The position numbers were made by a program, and so were the translations under genes. Below, in pieces: positions 36,129 to 45,718 of a stretch of DNA of 64,000 nucleotides. Positions within the stretch are counted from its first letter, which is position 1. Every line of letters begins with the position of its first letter. Source of the DNA: Cohnella laeviribosi DSM 21336 (GTDB taxonomy: Bacteria > Bacillota > Bacilli > Paenibacillales > Paenibacillaceae); contig NZ_KB899816.1 of the NCBI RefSeq assembly GCF_000378425.1, positions 62,001-126,000 of the forward strand, given 5' to 3'. The notes beneath the pieces are model-generated. The model was given only the letters and a program-made list of their open reading frames with translations. It ran no database searches and was not told the DNA's origin.

Positions 36129-37370
36129 TCAGAACCACCGGTCTTCGTCGGCCGTCCCGGCCGCTTCCGCCTTTCGGGCGGCGGGGACGCGGCCGCGGGA
36201 GTCGATCAGCACCGTTTCCGTGCCGGCTACCGCCTCTTCGATCAGACGCTCAAGCTCCGCCTTCATTCCGGCTTCGATCCGCTCCACCACGTGCAGATTC
36301 GGATTGGTCGCCGGCGATTTCGGAACGAACAGCGTGCAGCAGTCCTCGTAAGGCAATATCGACGTTTCGTAGGTGCCGATTTTTTCGGCTTGACGGATGA
36401 TGTCCAGCTTGTCCATCATCACCAGCGGCCGGAGCAGGGGCAACGACACCGTGCGGCCGATCACGTTCATGCTGCCGAGCGTTTGGCTGGCGACCTGCCC
36501 GAGGCTGTCTCCGGTTACGAGCGCGAGCGCGCCGCTGCGCTCCGCCAGCTTTTCCGCAATGCGGAGCATCGATCTGCGCATCAGCGTGATGATCAGGTTT
36601 TCCCGCCCTTTCTGCGCCAGCATCGTCTGAATCTCCGTAAACGGCACAAGATGCAGCTTCAACCGTCCTCCGTAATGCGCGAGCCGCTGCGTCAAGGATA
36701 CGACTTTCTCCGTTGCCTGCTCGCTGGTGAACGGGTAGCTGTGAAAATGGACGGCCTCGATCTCCAGCCCTTTGCGCATCGCCATCCATCCCGCTACGGG
36801 GCTGTCGATTCCGCCCGACAGAAGCAGCATCGCTTTGCCGTTCATCCCGATCGGGAAGCCGCCGGCTCCCGGAATGACGCGGCAGTATACGAACGTTGCC
36901 TCGGCCTGAATATCGACCTTCAGTTCGATCTCGGGATTGCGCACGTCCACCTTTAGATCCGGCGTGTTGCGCAGCACATGCGCCCCGACCAGATGGTTCA
37001 TCTGCTGCGAGTCGTGGGGGAAGTCCTTCCACGTTCTCCGCACCGTGACTTTAAACGTCTTCGGAGTCCGCTCAAGTCCCCGCATAACCTGAAGCGCGGC
37101 ATCCTGAATCGCCTCGACTTTGTTTTCCGCCCTGACGACCGGGCTGAACGAGGACAGGCCGAATATTTCCGAAAGGCGCTCGGACACGGCGTCGAAATTT
37201 TCTCCGTTCAGATGAATGAAGAGTCTGCCGTACGATCTTTCGAATTCCAGCTTTGAAAAAGAAGCCAAGGCCTGCTTGATGTTGGTAAACATGAGCGATT
37301 CGAATCTGCGCCGGTTGCGGCCCTTGATCGTCAATTCTCCGAATCTCACCAGGATTAAATTGTAATTCAT
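36129..37370 (-). CDS. thiI: tRNA 4-thiouridine synthetase ThiI
   Basis: Makes 4-thiouridine at position 8 of tRNA, using persulfide sulfur from the partner desulfurase. 413 residues: N-terminal ferredoxin-like and THUMP domains (about 1-165), then a PP-loop ATPase with LLLSGGIDSPVAGW near residues 181-194. CCTLFVPKSPATNP lies in the C-terminal part. There is no rhodanese domain, as in Bacillus. The start overlaps the desulfurase stop by four bases. Confidence 0.95.
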   Translation of the reverse strand: MNYNLILVRFGELTIKGRNRRRFESLMFTNIKQALASFSKLEFERSYGRLFIHLNGENFDAVSERLSEIFGLSSFSPVVRAENKVEAIQDAALQVMRGLERTPKTFKVTVRRTWKDFPHDSQQMNHLVGAHVLRNTPDLKVDVRNPEIELKVDIQAEATFVYCRVIPGAGGFPIGMNGKAMLLLSGGIDSPVAGWMAMRKGLEIEAVHFHSYPFTSEQATEKVVSLTQRLAHYGGRLKLHLVPFTEIQTMLAQKGRENLIITLMRRSMLRIAEKLAERSGALALVTGDSLGQVASQTLGSMNVIGRTVSLPLLRPLVMMDKLDIIRQAEKIGTYETSILPYEDCCTLFVPKSPATNPNLHVVERIEAGMKAELERLIEEAVAGTETVLIDSRGRVPAARKAEAAGTADEDRWF

Positions 37371-38530
37371 GAAAAACTCCTCTCCAACGGCTTCAGCTTC
37401 GCGACGACCGCCCTAAGCCTGTCGGCTAAAATATCGATATCGCGTTCCGTATGCTCGTCGCCGAAGCTGATTCGAATGCTGCCCGAAGCCCGCTGTTCGT
37501 CCAATCCCATGGCGGTCAGCACCCGGCTCGGCTTCAGGCTTTTGGAAGAGCAGGCCGACTGCGTGGAAATCAAAATGCCGTGCTCTTCGAGCATGTGCAC
37601 AAGCACTTCCGGTCTCATGCCGGGGTAGGAAACGTTGACGATTTGCGGAGCGGACCGCTCTTCCTCTTCCGGCACGTTAAGGCAAAGCTCCGGAATGTCC
37701 TTGAGCAGCCCGATCAGCTTGCGCCGCAGCCCGTACATCCGCGTCCTCCGCTCGTCCATCGATTCCATCGTCAGTCGGAGCGCCTGCGCCGTCGCGACGA
37801 TGCCCGGCACGTTGTGGGTTCCGCTCCTTCGGCCATCCTCCTGTCCTCCGCCGGCAAGCAGCGGGGCCAGCGCCAATCCTTCGCGTACCAGCAAGAAACC
37901 GACGCCCTTCGGGCCGCGAAATTTGTGCGCCGATCCGGTATACAGATCGATCCCCCATTCCTTCCAGCGCACCGGCACTTTGCCGATCGCCTGGACGCCG
38001 TCGACATGAAACCGCACCTGGGGACGGTCCGCCAGCAGCCGGCCGATTTCCTCGATCGGCTGGATCGCTCCGGTCTCGTTATTGACGTGCATGACGCTGA
38101 CCAGCACCGTATCTTCCCGCAGCGCGTTGGCGACGGAATCGGGGCTGACGCGGCCTTGTCCGTCCACCGGCAAAATCGTGACCTCCACGCCCTGCCGCTC
38201 GAGCTGCTTGACGCACTCGTAGACGGAAGCATGCTCAATCGCCGTTGTAATAATATGCTTTTTCGGCTTGCGGGACGAAAACACGGTGCCTTTGATCGCA
38301 AAGTTGTTGCTTTCGGTGCCGCCCGAAGTGAAGACCACTTCGTCCGGCTTCGCTCCGAACGCTCCCGCTACGGCCGATCTTGCCCTTTCGACGAGCCTCA
38401 TCGCCTCCGCGCCCGATTTGTGAAGCGCCGCCGCATTGGCGTAGTGCAGCGTCATCAGCTCTCCGACGGTCCGCACGACTTGCTCGTATGGAAGCGTAGA
38501 CGCCGCATGGTCAAAATACAGCATGTCCAT
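37367..38530 (-). CDS. cysteine desulfurase NifZ/IscS-like, partner of ThiI
   Basis: PLP-dependent enzyme that takes sulfur from cysteine. 387 residues: PLP lysine K203 in SAHKFRGPKG, catalytic C327 in STQSACSSK on a short loop. Gene order and four-base overlap with thiI match nifZ-thiI of B. subtilis, so tRNA thiolation is the likely use rather than general Fe-S assembly. The ATG at 38530 follows AAAGGAGG by seven bases; the open frame 150 bases further upstream has no such site. Confidence 0.94.
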   Translation of the reverse strand: MDMLYFDHAASTLPYEQVVRTVGELMTLHYANAAALHKSGAEAMRLVERARSAVAGAFGAKPDEVVFTSGGTESNNFAIKGTVFSSRKPKKHIITTAIEHASVYECVKQLERQGVEVTILPVDGQGRVSPDSVANALREDTVLVSVMHVNNETGAIQPIEEIGRLLADRPQVRFHVDGVQAIGKVPVRWKEWGIDLYTGSAHKFRGPKGVGFLLVREGLALAPLLAGGGQEDGRRSGTHNVPGIVATAQALRLTMESMDERRTRMYGLRRKLIGLLKDIPELCLNVPEEEERSAPQIVNVSYPGMRPEVLVHMLEEHGILISTQSACSSKSLKPSRVLTAMGLDEQRASGSIRISFGDEHTERDIDILADRLRAVVAKLKPLERSFS

Positions 38531-38590
38531 TCCTTCTCCTCCTTTCCCGCAACGATGCACAATCATTTTTCCCAATCGTAAAAAAAGACC

Positions 38591-38613
38591 AAAAAGGGAT
38601 GACTGCGCATCCC
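38591..38613 (-). terminator. intrinsic terminator of the lytic transglycosylase gene
   Basis: GGGATG and CATCCC stem, loop CGCAGT, followed on the minus strand by TTTTTGG and a second T run. Confidence 0.75.
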
Positions 38614-38661
38614 CATTTGATCCCCGATCCGGATAACATGAAATGTATAGCGGCGGCTTTC

Positions 38662-39417
38662 TTACAACAGCGACGTCCAATTGCTTCGCGCATCCAGCAC
38701 TTTGCGGATGTACGCCTGCGTTTCGGCGGGAAGCTCCGAAAGCCTGGAAAGAACATCTTCGTTCGTGCGCAATCCCAGACGGTCGACCCGTCCGGGCCCC
38801 GCATTGTAGGCTGCCAAAGCCGCCATCTCGTTGCCGTCGTATTTGCGCAGCAAATACGAAATGTAGCGGGTTCCGCCATCGATATTTTGCGCCGGATCGA
38901 ACGCGTCGGTCACGCCCAACCCCCGCGCCGTGCCGTCCATAAGCTGCATCAAGCCTTTGGCTCCGGATGAAGATACCGCGTCGGCCCGAAACGACGACTC
39001 TGTCTGGATGATGGCTTTGACCAGAGCAGGATCGACGCCGTACCGGGCTGCCGCTTCCTTGATTAACGGATCGTAAAGCGAAGTGGCGCCAACGTCTTCG
39101 ATAAGCCCCGCCGAGCCCCCGGTCCAGGCGTTCAAACCGGACAAGCCTAGGGGGCCGCTCGGCCCGAACAGTTGGGAAGAATCGGACGATCCCGAGCCGC
39201 CGTAGGCGCCGGATGAGCCGTAACCCGCCGAAGCCGCGAGGCTTTCCGATTCAAGCATTTGCGCCAGAAGCTGGCTGAACAAACTGTCGTCCCCGTCCCG
39301 CACGGACGATACGGGGTCGGTATCGAAACCGAGCGGATCCGCGCCGGCAAGCCACTGCGACAGCAGCAGCTCCTTCAAAATGCGGGGATCCGTCGCCATG
39401 ACCTTCATGTCGCTCAT
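38662..39417 (-). CDS. lytic transglycosylase, SLT domain (YjbJ-like)
   Basis: 251 residues. After a Ser/Gly-rich linker (about 58-105) the catalytic domain (about 110-235) shows IIQTESSFRADAVSSSGAKG with the catalytic glutamate in ESSF, GLMQLMDGTARGLGV, and AALAAYNAGPGRV: the goose-lysozyme-like SLT fold that cleaves peptidoglycan glycan strands. No signal peptide is visible, as in Bacillus YjbJ and phage-type enzymes, so how it leaves the cell is unclear. Single gene with terminator. Confidence 0.9.
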   Translation of the reverse strand: MSDMKVMATDPRILKELLLSQWLAGADPLGFDTDPVSSVRDGDDSLFSQLLAQMLESESLAASAGYGSSGAYGGSGSSDSSQLFGPSGPLGLSGLNAWTGGSAGLIEDVGATSLYDPLIKEAAARYGVDPALVKAIIQTESSFRADAVSSSGAKGLMQLMDGTARGLGVTDAFDPAQNIDGGTRYISYLLRKYDGNEMAALAAYNAGPGRVDRLGLRTNEDVLSRLSELPAETQAYIRKVLDARSNWTSLL

Positions 39418-39577
39418 CTGTCAATCTCTCCCGGAAATTGATGCCTGTCCTTACCCATTTTACATCAATTCGGGAGACCAAGAAAGAAAAAACTGACAAT
39501 CGGAAGGGTCTTGGCCTCAAAACGCGCTTTTAGGCCTACGTCTTCTGTATCAGTCTTTGTTTTTGGGCTTCAGGCGG

Positions 39578-40078
39578 TTATTTTTGCTGGTTTTGCAGCC
39601 GGCGCTGGATCAAATATTCGCTTTCATAATACGACAAATCGTCGCGAAGTTCCTCGTAAATGCGGGATATGCTCAACACGATGTCGCGAATCGCGCGAAC
39701 CGGCTTGATCCGGAACCGGATCGCGTCCTGGCCAGTGTACGCATAACGGCCGTCTTCGGAGTAGCCTTCGTTCTTCGGGTAGAAAAACGCGTTCACGCAA
39801 TTGTGGTAAACCTCGTACAAAGCCTTTTCCGCCGCTTCGGCATCGAAATTCGGCCTGCGCAGCAATGCCCCCAGCTTCTCGTACGAAACTTCGGAGAAGA
39901 CGAGCAAATGGCGAAGATCGGACAGCATGCCGGAATAAAAAGCGATCAGCTTCTCGTCTTGCTCTTCGACTAACTGCGGTAGTGCGTTAGCGTTCAAAAA
40001 AGCTTCCAGCTCGGCGCACGCTGCCTTTAATTTGTCTCGGCTGGATTCGGCGAGGGCCCTGGCATTGGCGGATGGCAT
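39578..40078 (-). CDS. ypuI: YpuI-like (DUF3907) protein
   Basis: 166 residues, soluble, mostly helical. The blocks LYEVYHNCVNAFFYPKNE and YAYTGQDAIRF resemble B. subtilis YpuI/DUF3907, a family of unknown function limited to Bacillales. AAAGGGG precedes the ATG. It stands alone between the lytic transglycosylase and the subtilase. Confidence 0.72.
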   Translation of the reverse strand: MPSANARALAESSRDKLKAACAELEAFLNANALPQLVEEQDEKLIAFYSGMLSDLRHLLVFSEVSYEKLGALLRRPNFDAEAAEKALYEVYHNCVNAFFYPKNEGYSEDGRYAYTGQDAIRFRIKPVRAIRDIVLSISRIYEELRDDLSYYESEYLIQRRLQNQQK

Positions 40079-40291
40079 AACTCACTTACCCCTTTCATTT
40101 TCCCACGGACATAAGTAAAAACGTTTCGTCAGATCGGCGTCCGCGAAACTTATCCTCATCGTACCATAAATTCAAATGAAACGGTACTGGCTCCCGCCAA
40201 AATCGCCCGTATTAATTTTGACCCGCTGCTGAAAGCTAACGTTAGTCCGGCGCCAACGATCGCCGGCATGCGGACAAGGAGGTTTAACGGG

Positions 40292-42244
40292 ATGCGCCGT
40301 AAAACATGGTTCGGCCTATTGTTTGTCGCCGCCGTCTTCCTGCTGGCGGTTCCGCTTATCGTGCCCCCTTCGGGGCCGAGAGCGCCCGCTCCGGCTCCCC
40401 AGACGGAAGGCGGCGGCTTCTCGCCCGCGCGGCAGACGCGCGAGGCTTCCTTCAAGCAAAGCGCAATCGAGCGGGACAAGGCGGCGACCGAACGGCTAAG
40501 CCGCATGGACAGCGAGCGGGATCTTCGGCTGCTGCTTTCCGCGGAGGAGAAAACTCCCGCCGGCAAACGGCAAGCGCTTTTGCAGCAAACGGTTCGAAAG
40601 CATTCGCATTTGATCTCGGTCTGGTGGAAAACCGGCGGCCAGACGTACAAAGCCGATTCCGCGCCGGCCGGGCTTAAACGCAGCGCGGCGCCCTATTTGC
40701 GCAAAGCCAATGCCGCCTTGGCCCGCGGGAAAAGCTACCAGTCGCCGGCTTTTACAAGCGGCGGGGAAAGCAATTTCGTCGTGGCCATCCCGGGGGCAAA
40801 ACGCGGCGAAGGCGTCGCGGCGCTCGTTCATTCCGATATCGTTCAGGAAGTCGAGCGGCATCAGAAGAAAAATTTGCGCGTCGTTCCTTATCCCGCGGAA
40901 GGAAGATACCGCCTGGAATCGGTCATCCCCAACTCGAACCGGGATACGACCGTGCGCAGCGGAGAGGACAACGGCAACGCCAGCCATTATGCGGTTGACG
41001 AGCTGGTCGTGAAGTTTAGGCAGCCGCTGACCGGAAAACAGCTTCTTCAGCTGCGGAAGCAGCTGCAAATCACGGTGGTCCGGCACCGCGGCACGACCTA
41101 CCTCTTCCGGTCCGGCAAATACGACATGGCGCAATTAAAAGCGTTTTTTTCCAAATGGAATCCGGTCTATATGGAGCCGCACTACTTGTATCTGACTAAC
41201 GAAGCGTCCGGGATCGACGGTTTCGGCGATAACGGCGATACCCCCGCCATCGTCCCCAACGATACGCTCTACGGCCGATACCAGTGGAACTTGCCGGAAA
41301 TCGCGACGGAAAAAGGCTGGAACGTAACGCGGGGCAAAAACGAGATTATCGTCGCGGTCGTGGACACCGGCGTTCAGCTCGATCATCCCGATCTTCAGGG
41401 ACGGCTTGTCCCCGGGACGAATATCGTCGATCCGTCCAAGCCGCCGGAGGACGATGTCGGTCACGGAACCCATGTCGCCGGCATTATCGCCGCGCAGGTC
41501 AACAACAACGAAGGCGTCGCCGGCATGACCTGGTACACGAAAATCATGCCCGTCAAAGTGCTGGACAGCACCGGAGCGGGAACGACGTATTCGGTCGCGG
41601 AAGGCATCATATGGGCGACGGACCACGGTGCGAACATCATCAATATGAGCCTGGGCAATTACGCCGATGCCCAGTTTCTCCACGATGCCGTCAAATACGC
41701 TCACGACCGGGGCGTCGCGCTCGTTGCGGCCAGCGGCAACGACAACACCGACCGTCCCGGCTATCCCGCCGCTTACCCGGAAGTGATCGCCGTCTCGGCG
41801 ACCGATCCGGACGAGACCCGAGCCGAATATTCCAATTTCGGCGACTACATCGACGTGGCCGCTCCGGGCAGTTCCATCGCCAGCACGTATCCGGGAAGCC
41901 GGTACGCCGCGCTCTCCGGGACGTCGATGGCGTCTCCGCACGTCGCCGGGCTTCTGTCGCTGGTCAAAGCCGCCAACCCGAATTTGACCAACGACCAGAT
42001 GGCGGACGTCATCCGCAAGACTGCCCGGGATTTTGGCGCCGCGGGCAAGGACGCCGACTACGGGTACGGGCAGATCGACGTCGATGCGGCAGTCAAGGCG
42101 GCCAGCGCCGGCGCTTCGGGCGGCGGTACCGGCTCTGCCGGGGTCCGGGCGGACCTCAGCGGCAGAGAAGGACTTGGCTCGCTGCAGTTGTTCCCCGAAC
42201 GGGTTCGCCGGGAAGTGCGGCGGATTTTGGACAAAAGCCCTTGA
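40292..42244 (+). CDS. membrane-anchored S8 family serine protease (subtilase)
   Basis: 650 residues from the ATG at 40292, nine bases after AAGGAGG. An N-terminal membrane helix (about 4-24), a Pro/Ala linker and a propeptide-like region (about 60-300, with a fervidolysin-like VDELVVKFRQPL segment) precede the catalytic domain (about 325-600). The triad is Asp358 (VVDTGVQLDHPDL), His394 (GHGTHVAGI) and Ser545 (SGTSMASPH). No cleavage site is obvious, so it may stay anchored. It lies upstream of a thiol-oxidase pair, although the domain has no cysteines of note. Confidence 0.93.
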   Translation: MRRKTWFGLLFVAAVFLLAVPLIVPPSGPRAPAPAPQTEGGGFSPARQTREASFKQSAIERDKAATERLSRMDSERDLRLLLSAEEKTPAGKRQALLQQTVRKHSHLISVWWKTGGQTYKADSAPAGLKRSAAPYLRKANAALARGKSYQSPAFTSGGESNFVVAIPGAKRGEGVAALVHSDIVQEVERHQKKNLRVVPYPAEGRYRLESVIPNSNRDTTVRSGEDNGNASHYAVDELVVKFRQPLTGKQLLQLRKQLQITVVRHRGTTYLFRSGKYDMAQLKAFFSKWNPVYMEPHYLYLTNEASGIDGFGDNGDTPAIVPNDTLYGRYQWNLPEIATEKGWNVTRGKNEIIVAVVDTGVQLDHPDLQGRLVPGTNIVDPSKPPEDDVGHGTHVAGIIAAQVNNNEGVAGMTWYTKIMPVKVLDSTGAGTTYSVAEGIIWATDHGANIINMSLGNYADAQFLHDAVKYAHDRGVALVAASGNDNTDRPGYPAAYPEVIAVSATDPDETRAEYSNFGDYIDVAAPGSSIASTYPGSRYAALSGTSMASPHVAGLLSLVKAANPNLTNDQMADVIRKTARDFGAAGKDADYGYGQIDVDAAVKAASAGASGGGTGSAGVRADLSGREGLGSLQLFPERVRREVRRILDKSP

Positions 42245-42270
42245 ATCTGCGAATTCCCGCATCCTCCGGG

Positions 42271-42289
42271 TCCGCGAACGTTTCGCGGA
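42271..42289 (+). terminator. weak hairpin after the subtilase gene
   Basis: TCCGCGAA and TTCGCGGA around CGT, followed only by TTTG. Possible but weak terminator. Confidence 0.3.
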
Positions 42290-42406
42290 TTTGGGGGATG
42301 TTTGTTTGTTCGCATTTTCTCATGCTTTTTTATGGATTTTCGTTTAAAATGAAAGATTGAGAGATATCGAGTCATTTCTAAATACGGAATAGAAAGGAAG
42401 AATAGA

Positions 42407-43135
42407 TTGGACAAGCCGCAACGGAAAGCCTTGAACAAAAAACTGCGCCAGCAGCAGCAACAGCAAAAACAACGCAGAATGAGGATTCTGATTTGGGCTA
42501 CGGCCATTTTGTTCGCCGCAATCGTCGCCGTCGCGTTTATCTTGAAGCCCGAACCGAAACCGATCGCGATCGATTACGGCAAAGTGCCGACGGTCGGCCC
42601 GGAAAATGCCCCGGTCAAAATCGTCGAGTTCGGCGATTTCAAATGCCCGGCATGCAGAATTTTTAGCCAAAACATTTATCCTCAACTGAAAGCGGATTTT
42701 ATCGATACGGGCAAAGCTTCGTTTTCGTACTTAAACTATACGATCATCAGTCCCGACGGAGATTCGGTCACGGCGGCCGTTGCCGCGCAGGCGGTTTATC
42801 ACCAGAACAAAGACGCCTTCTGGACATATTATAAAACGCTGTTCGACCACCAGGGCGACGAACATACCGTATGGGCCACGCCGGATTATTTGGTGCAGCT
42901 CGCCAAGCAGGCGGACCTCGGCATCGATTACGACAAGCTGAGTCAGGACATTGTCAACAACACCTACAAGGACGAGGTTGACAAGCAAACCCGCCTCGCC
43001 AGGGACAACGGCTTCTACTCTACGCCTACGATTCTGATCAACGGCAAAAAGCTCGACGATAACGCAAGCCTGAATTACGGCAAACTGAAAGCGGAAATCG
43101 AAAAAGCGTTGAAAGCGCAAGAGAACGGCAAGTAA
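42407..43135 (+). CDS. bdbD: membrane-anchored thiol-disulfide oxidase BdbD (DsbA-like)
   Basis: 242 residues: a Gln-rich basic N-terminus (about 14-25), one helix (26-46), then a DsbA-type thioredoxin fold with the active site CPAC (80-83) and the cis-proline loop STPTILING. Oxidises cysteine pairs in exported proteins. TTG start at 42407 with AAAGGAAG upstream. The partner bdbC follows after 10 bases, the usual oxidase/quinone-reductase pair. Confidence 0.92.
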   Translation: MDKPQRKALNKKLRQQQQQQKQRRMRILIWATAILFAAIVAVAFILKPEPKPIAIDYGKVPTVGPENAPVKIVEFGDFKCPACRIFSQNIYPQLKADFIDTGKASFSYLNYTIISPDGDSVTAAVAAQAVYHQNKDAFWTYYKTLFDHQGDEHTVWATPDYLVQLAKQADLGIDYDKLSQDIVNNTYKDEVDKQTRLARDNGFYSTPTILINGKKLDDNASLNYGKLKAEIEKALKAQENGK

Positions 43136-43145
43136 AGGTGGGGAT

Positions 43146-43616
43146 TTGAACGTGTTGGCCCGGATACGCGCATACAGCCTGTACCTCGCCTGGGTCGTGT
43201 CGCTTGCGGCAACCGGAGGCAGCCTTTTTCTCAGCGAAGTGATGCATTTCATCCCCTGCAGCCTTTGCTGGTTTCAGCGGATATTCATGTATCCGCTCGT
43301 TCTTTTGCTGGGACGGGCCGCGCTTCGGGACGACCGCGGCATCGTCGGCTACGCCTTGCCGCTTTCCGTCATCGGGGGGCTCATCTCTCTCTACCATTAC
43401 GGAAAGCAAAAGATTCCCGCGCTGGCCCAAGTGCTGCCTTGCACGAGCGGGGTGCCGTGCGACAAGGACTACCTGGACTGGTACGGCATCATCACGATCC
43501 CGCTGCTCGCGCTGATTGCCTTTGTGCTGATTACGATATTGCTGCTTCTCGGCAAAACATCCTCGAACGGCGCGGACGAAGCCGACTCGGAGGAAGCCGG
43601 CGCCGAGGAAGCGTAA
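43146..43616 (+). CDS. bdbC: disulfide bond formation protein BdbC (DsbB-like)
   Basis: 156 residues, four membrane helices. Re-oxidises BdbD and passes electrons to quinone. First pair C38-S-L-C41 in IPCSLCWFQR, second pair C99 and C105 in LPCTSGVPC; a charged tail follows the last helix. TTG start at 43146 after AAAGGTGG; a GTG two codons later is also possible. Ends at a strong terminator. Confidence 0.92.
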   Translation: MNVLARIRAYSLYLAWVVSLAATGGSLFLSEVMHFIPCSLCWFQRIFMYPLVLLLGRAALRDDRGIVGYALPLSVIGGLISLYHYGKQKIPALAQVLPCTSGVPCDKDYLDWYGIITIPLLALIAFVLITILLLLGKTSSNGADEADSEEAGAEEA

Positions 43617-43645
43617 GGCGCGCGGCCGCCCGTTCCATCACTCCA

Positions 43646-43683
43646 TAAGGAAAAAACGGTCGTTGGGGACCGTTTTTTCCTTA
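43646..43683. terminator. bidirectional terminator between bdbC and phyH
   Basis: Perfect 16-bp stem containing AAAAAACGGTC, loop GTTGGG, with A/T tracts on both sides; suits bdbC (plus) and the PhyH gene (minus). Confidence 0.92.
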
Positions 43684-43825
43684 TGACGGCCCCATTATCG
43701 GAAGCTCCATTGGAGGGGGCCGCCCCCTCAACCGCCATGTAGTCCGCCTAGTACCCTACAGCCGCTGCGCCATTCCAGGCAACTTCGCCCACAACTGGGC
43801 AACGGTGCTTAACCGCCCCGACTCC

Positions 43826-44677
43826 TTACTTTTGGTAAACAACCGGATTCAAAGGGCTAGCGGCTAACCCGCCGGGCCGGCAACCGGGCAACCAGGCTTG
43901 CAAATCGTTGCGGCGCGCGTTGCTGTCCGGTTCGGCCACTTTGGCGCCGTCCGCATAATAGATGATCGTCATCACCTCGCGCATCGTGTCCGTCGGATTG
44001 CCCGGGGCGCTGTGAAGCGTCCAGCCGGCGTGGAAGGTGGCGTCTCCGGCCGCCATGGCGCCGTAGCTCACGATCGGAAACCCTTTGTCGTCGATGTATT
44101 GCCGCAGCGTCCGATGCGACTCGTCGGATATTTCCAGCTTGCTGATGTAGCCTTTGAGATGGGAACCCGAGGCGAACGTCATCGAACCGACTTCTTCCGA
44201 AACGGGGACAAGCGGCATCCACATCGTGATCGTTTTGTCCGTATCCAGCGGCCAGTAAATTTGGTCCTGATGCCAAGGGGTGTGCCCTCCGCCGGGTTCT
44301 TTGAAAAGAGCTTGATCGTGATAGATGCGCACGCAGTCAACGCCCATCAGGTCCGCCGCGATTTTCGCAAACCGCTTGGCGAACACGAACCGCTTGACCG
44401 CTTCGCTTTTTTGCCACAAGTTCGTGATTTGAATGAACGCTTTGCCGTACGTATCCCGTTTGTGCACCGGTTTATCGTGATAGTTTAGCGCTTGGACCCA
44501 GCGGCTGATTATGGGCTCATAAACCCCGATTTCATCGGGAGACGCTACCCCGCGCAGGAAGATATGGCCGTCCCGCTGATAGGCGCCGATTTGTTCGTTT
44601 GTCAGATTATACTCATCTTGCATTAGCTGCAGCCCATCGGCTTGCTCGAAAGGCTCCGCTTGCTTTTCTTGGCTCAT
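43826..44677 (-). CDS. phytanoyl-CoA dioxygenase (PhyH) family protein
   Basis: 283-residue Fe(II)/2-oxoglutarate-dependent oxygenase. The iron ligands are H136 and D138 (HTPWHQDQIYW) and probably H222 (TLHSAPGN); R233 (TMREVM) would bind 2-oxoglutarate. Substrate unknown: bacterial PhyH proteins hydroxylate many small molecules. Divergent from an AraC-type regulator 132 bases away, which likely controls it. Confidence 0.88.
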   Translation of the reverse strand: MSQEKQAEPFEQADGLQLMQDEYNLTNEQIGAYQRDGHIFLRGVASPDEIGVYEPIISRWVQALNYHDKPVHKRDTYGKAFIQITNLWQKSEAVKRFVFAKRFAKIAADLMGVDCVRIYHDQALFKEPGGGHTPWHQDQIYWPLDTDKTITMWMPLVPVSEEVGSMTFASGSHLKGYISKLEISDESHRTLRQYIDDKGFPIVSYGAMAAGDATFHAGWTLHSAPGNPTDTMREVMTIIYYADGAKVAEPDSNARRNDLQAWLPGCRPGGLAASPLNPVVYQK

Positions 44678-44809
44678 GCGCGTTTTCTCCTTTTTTCTTT
44701 GATTCGGATTCGTACTTTATTTATGATTGTAGGAAGGATTTTCTATAAAATCGTTGTCTAACTCTCTTGAGTATTTGTCAAAAACAACTGACGTGGGGGA
44801 AAGGTGCGC

Positions 44810-45664
44810 ATGAAACCGATCGTTCCGTATATTCGCGAATGCGATTTTGCCGTGCGCAAGCCGTGGATCATGCCGGAGCGCCGGCTTCTCGATTACTTGA
44901 TCGTTTTCATTCAAGAAGGCCAATGCCGCTTCACGGTAGACGAGGTCGAATATCGCTTCCAAAGGGGAGAGTTTTGCTTCATTCAGCCGGGCAGCTTGAA
45001 TCGGTTGGAAGGTCTGACGAATACGATCACGCCGTTCGCCCATATGGACATTTTTTATCATCCCGATCGGGAACAGAGCTTTCCCACCAGGGCGGGCCAG
45101 ACGGACTTAACCCCTTACCTGCACCTGCTTCAGCCGAGGTTGAACGATGTGTTCGGCATCGACGTTCCGGTCAGGCTCCAACCCCGAAATCCGGCCAAAT
45201 TCCGCGATACGTTCCTTCAAATGGTGGAATGCTGGCAGTACCGCGATCCGCTGATGCAGCTCAAGGCACAGCATGCGGCGACGGAATTGCTCGTTGCCAT
45301 CTTGGAAGAGCACCGCACGGACATCCAGCAGCTTCGGCCTTCTGCACAATCGTTCCATTGGATTTCGTCGTATTTTTCGTTCCATCTGAGCGAGCCGTTG
45401 TCGGTCGAAGCGATGGCGAGGCGCGCGAACCTGTCGCCTTCGCGGTTCAGCGCGCTGTTCAAGCAGCGCTTCGGCATGGCTCCGTACCAATATTTGCTGG
45501 AGATGCGCGTCAGCCATGCGCGGGAGCTCCTCGAGACGACGGAGCTGTCGCAAGAGGAAATTGCGGCGTACTGCGGCTTCGCGGATATCCATCATTTTTC
45601 AAAAACGTTCAAGAAAAAAACGGGCAAGCCGCCCGGAGCCTTTCGCCGCCGCCCGGAAGCATAA
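44810..45664 (+). CDS. AraC-family transcription regulator
   Basis: 284 residues: an N-terminal cupin-like sensor domain (about 20-110, QEGQCRFTVDEVEYRFQRGE) and a C-terminal pair of helix-turn-helix motifs (about 185-282), with LSVEAMARRANLSPSRFSAL and EEIAAYCGFADIHHFSKTFK. Effector unknown, probably a sugar or the substrate of the divergent dioxygenase. The ATG at 44810 has AAAGG close upstream; a GTG two codons earlier is less likely. Confidence 0.92.
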   Translation: MKPIVPYIRECDFAVRKPWIMPERRLLDYLIVFIQEGQCRFTVDEVEYRFQRGEFCFIQPGSLNRLEGLTNTITPFAHMDIFYHPDREQSFPTRAGQTDLTPYLHLLQPRLNDVFGIDVPVRLQPRNPAKFRDTFLQMVECWQYRDPLMQLKAQHAATELLVAILEEHRTDIQQLRPSAQSFHWISSYFSFHLSEPLSVEAMARRANLSPSRFSALFKQRFGMAPYQYLLEMRVSHARELLETTELSQEEIAAYCGFADIHHFSKTFKKKTGKPPGAFRRRPEA

Positions 45665-45718
45665 CGAGCCGTTCCCGGTCCACCGTCCGGGAACAGCTTC
45701 CTTTCCGGCGCAGCCTAA

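Noticed and set aside
22178-43756. CATGTAGTCCGCC shared by the intergenic regions near 22178 and 43735
   Set aside because: A single shared 13-mer is expected by chance in a 64-kb GC-rich sequence, and similarity does not extend beyond it.
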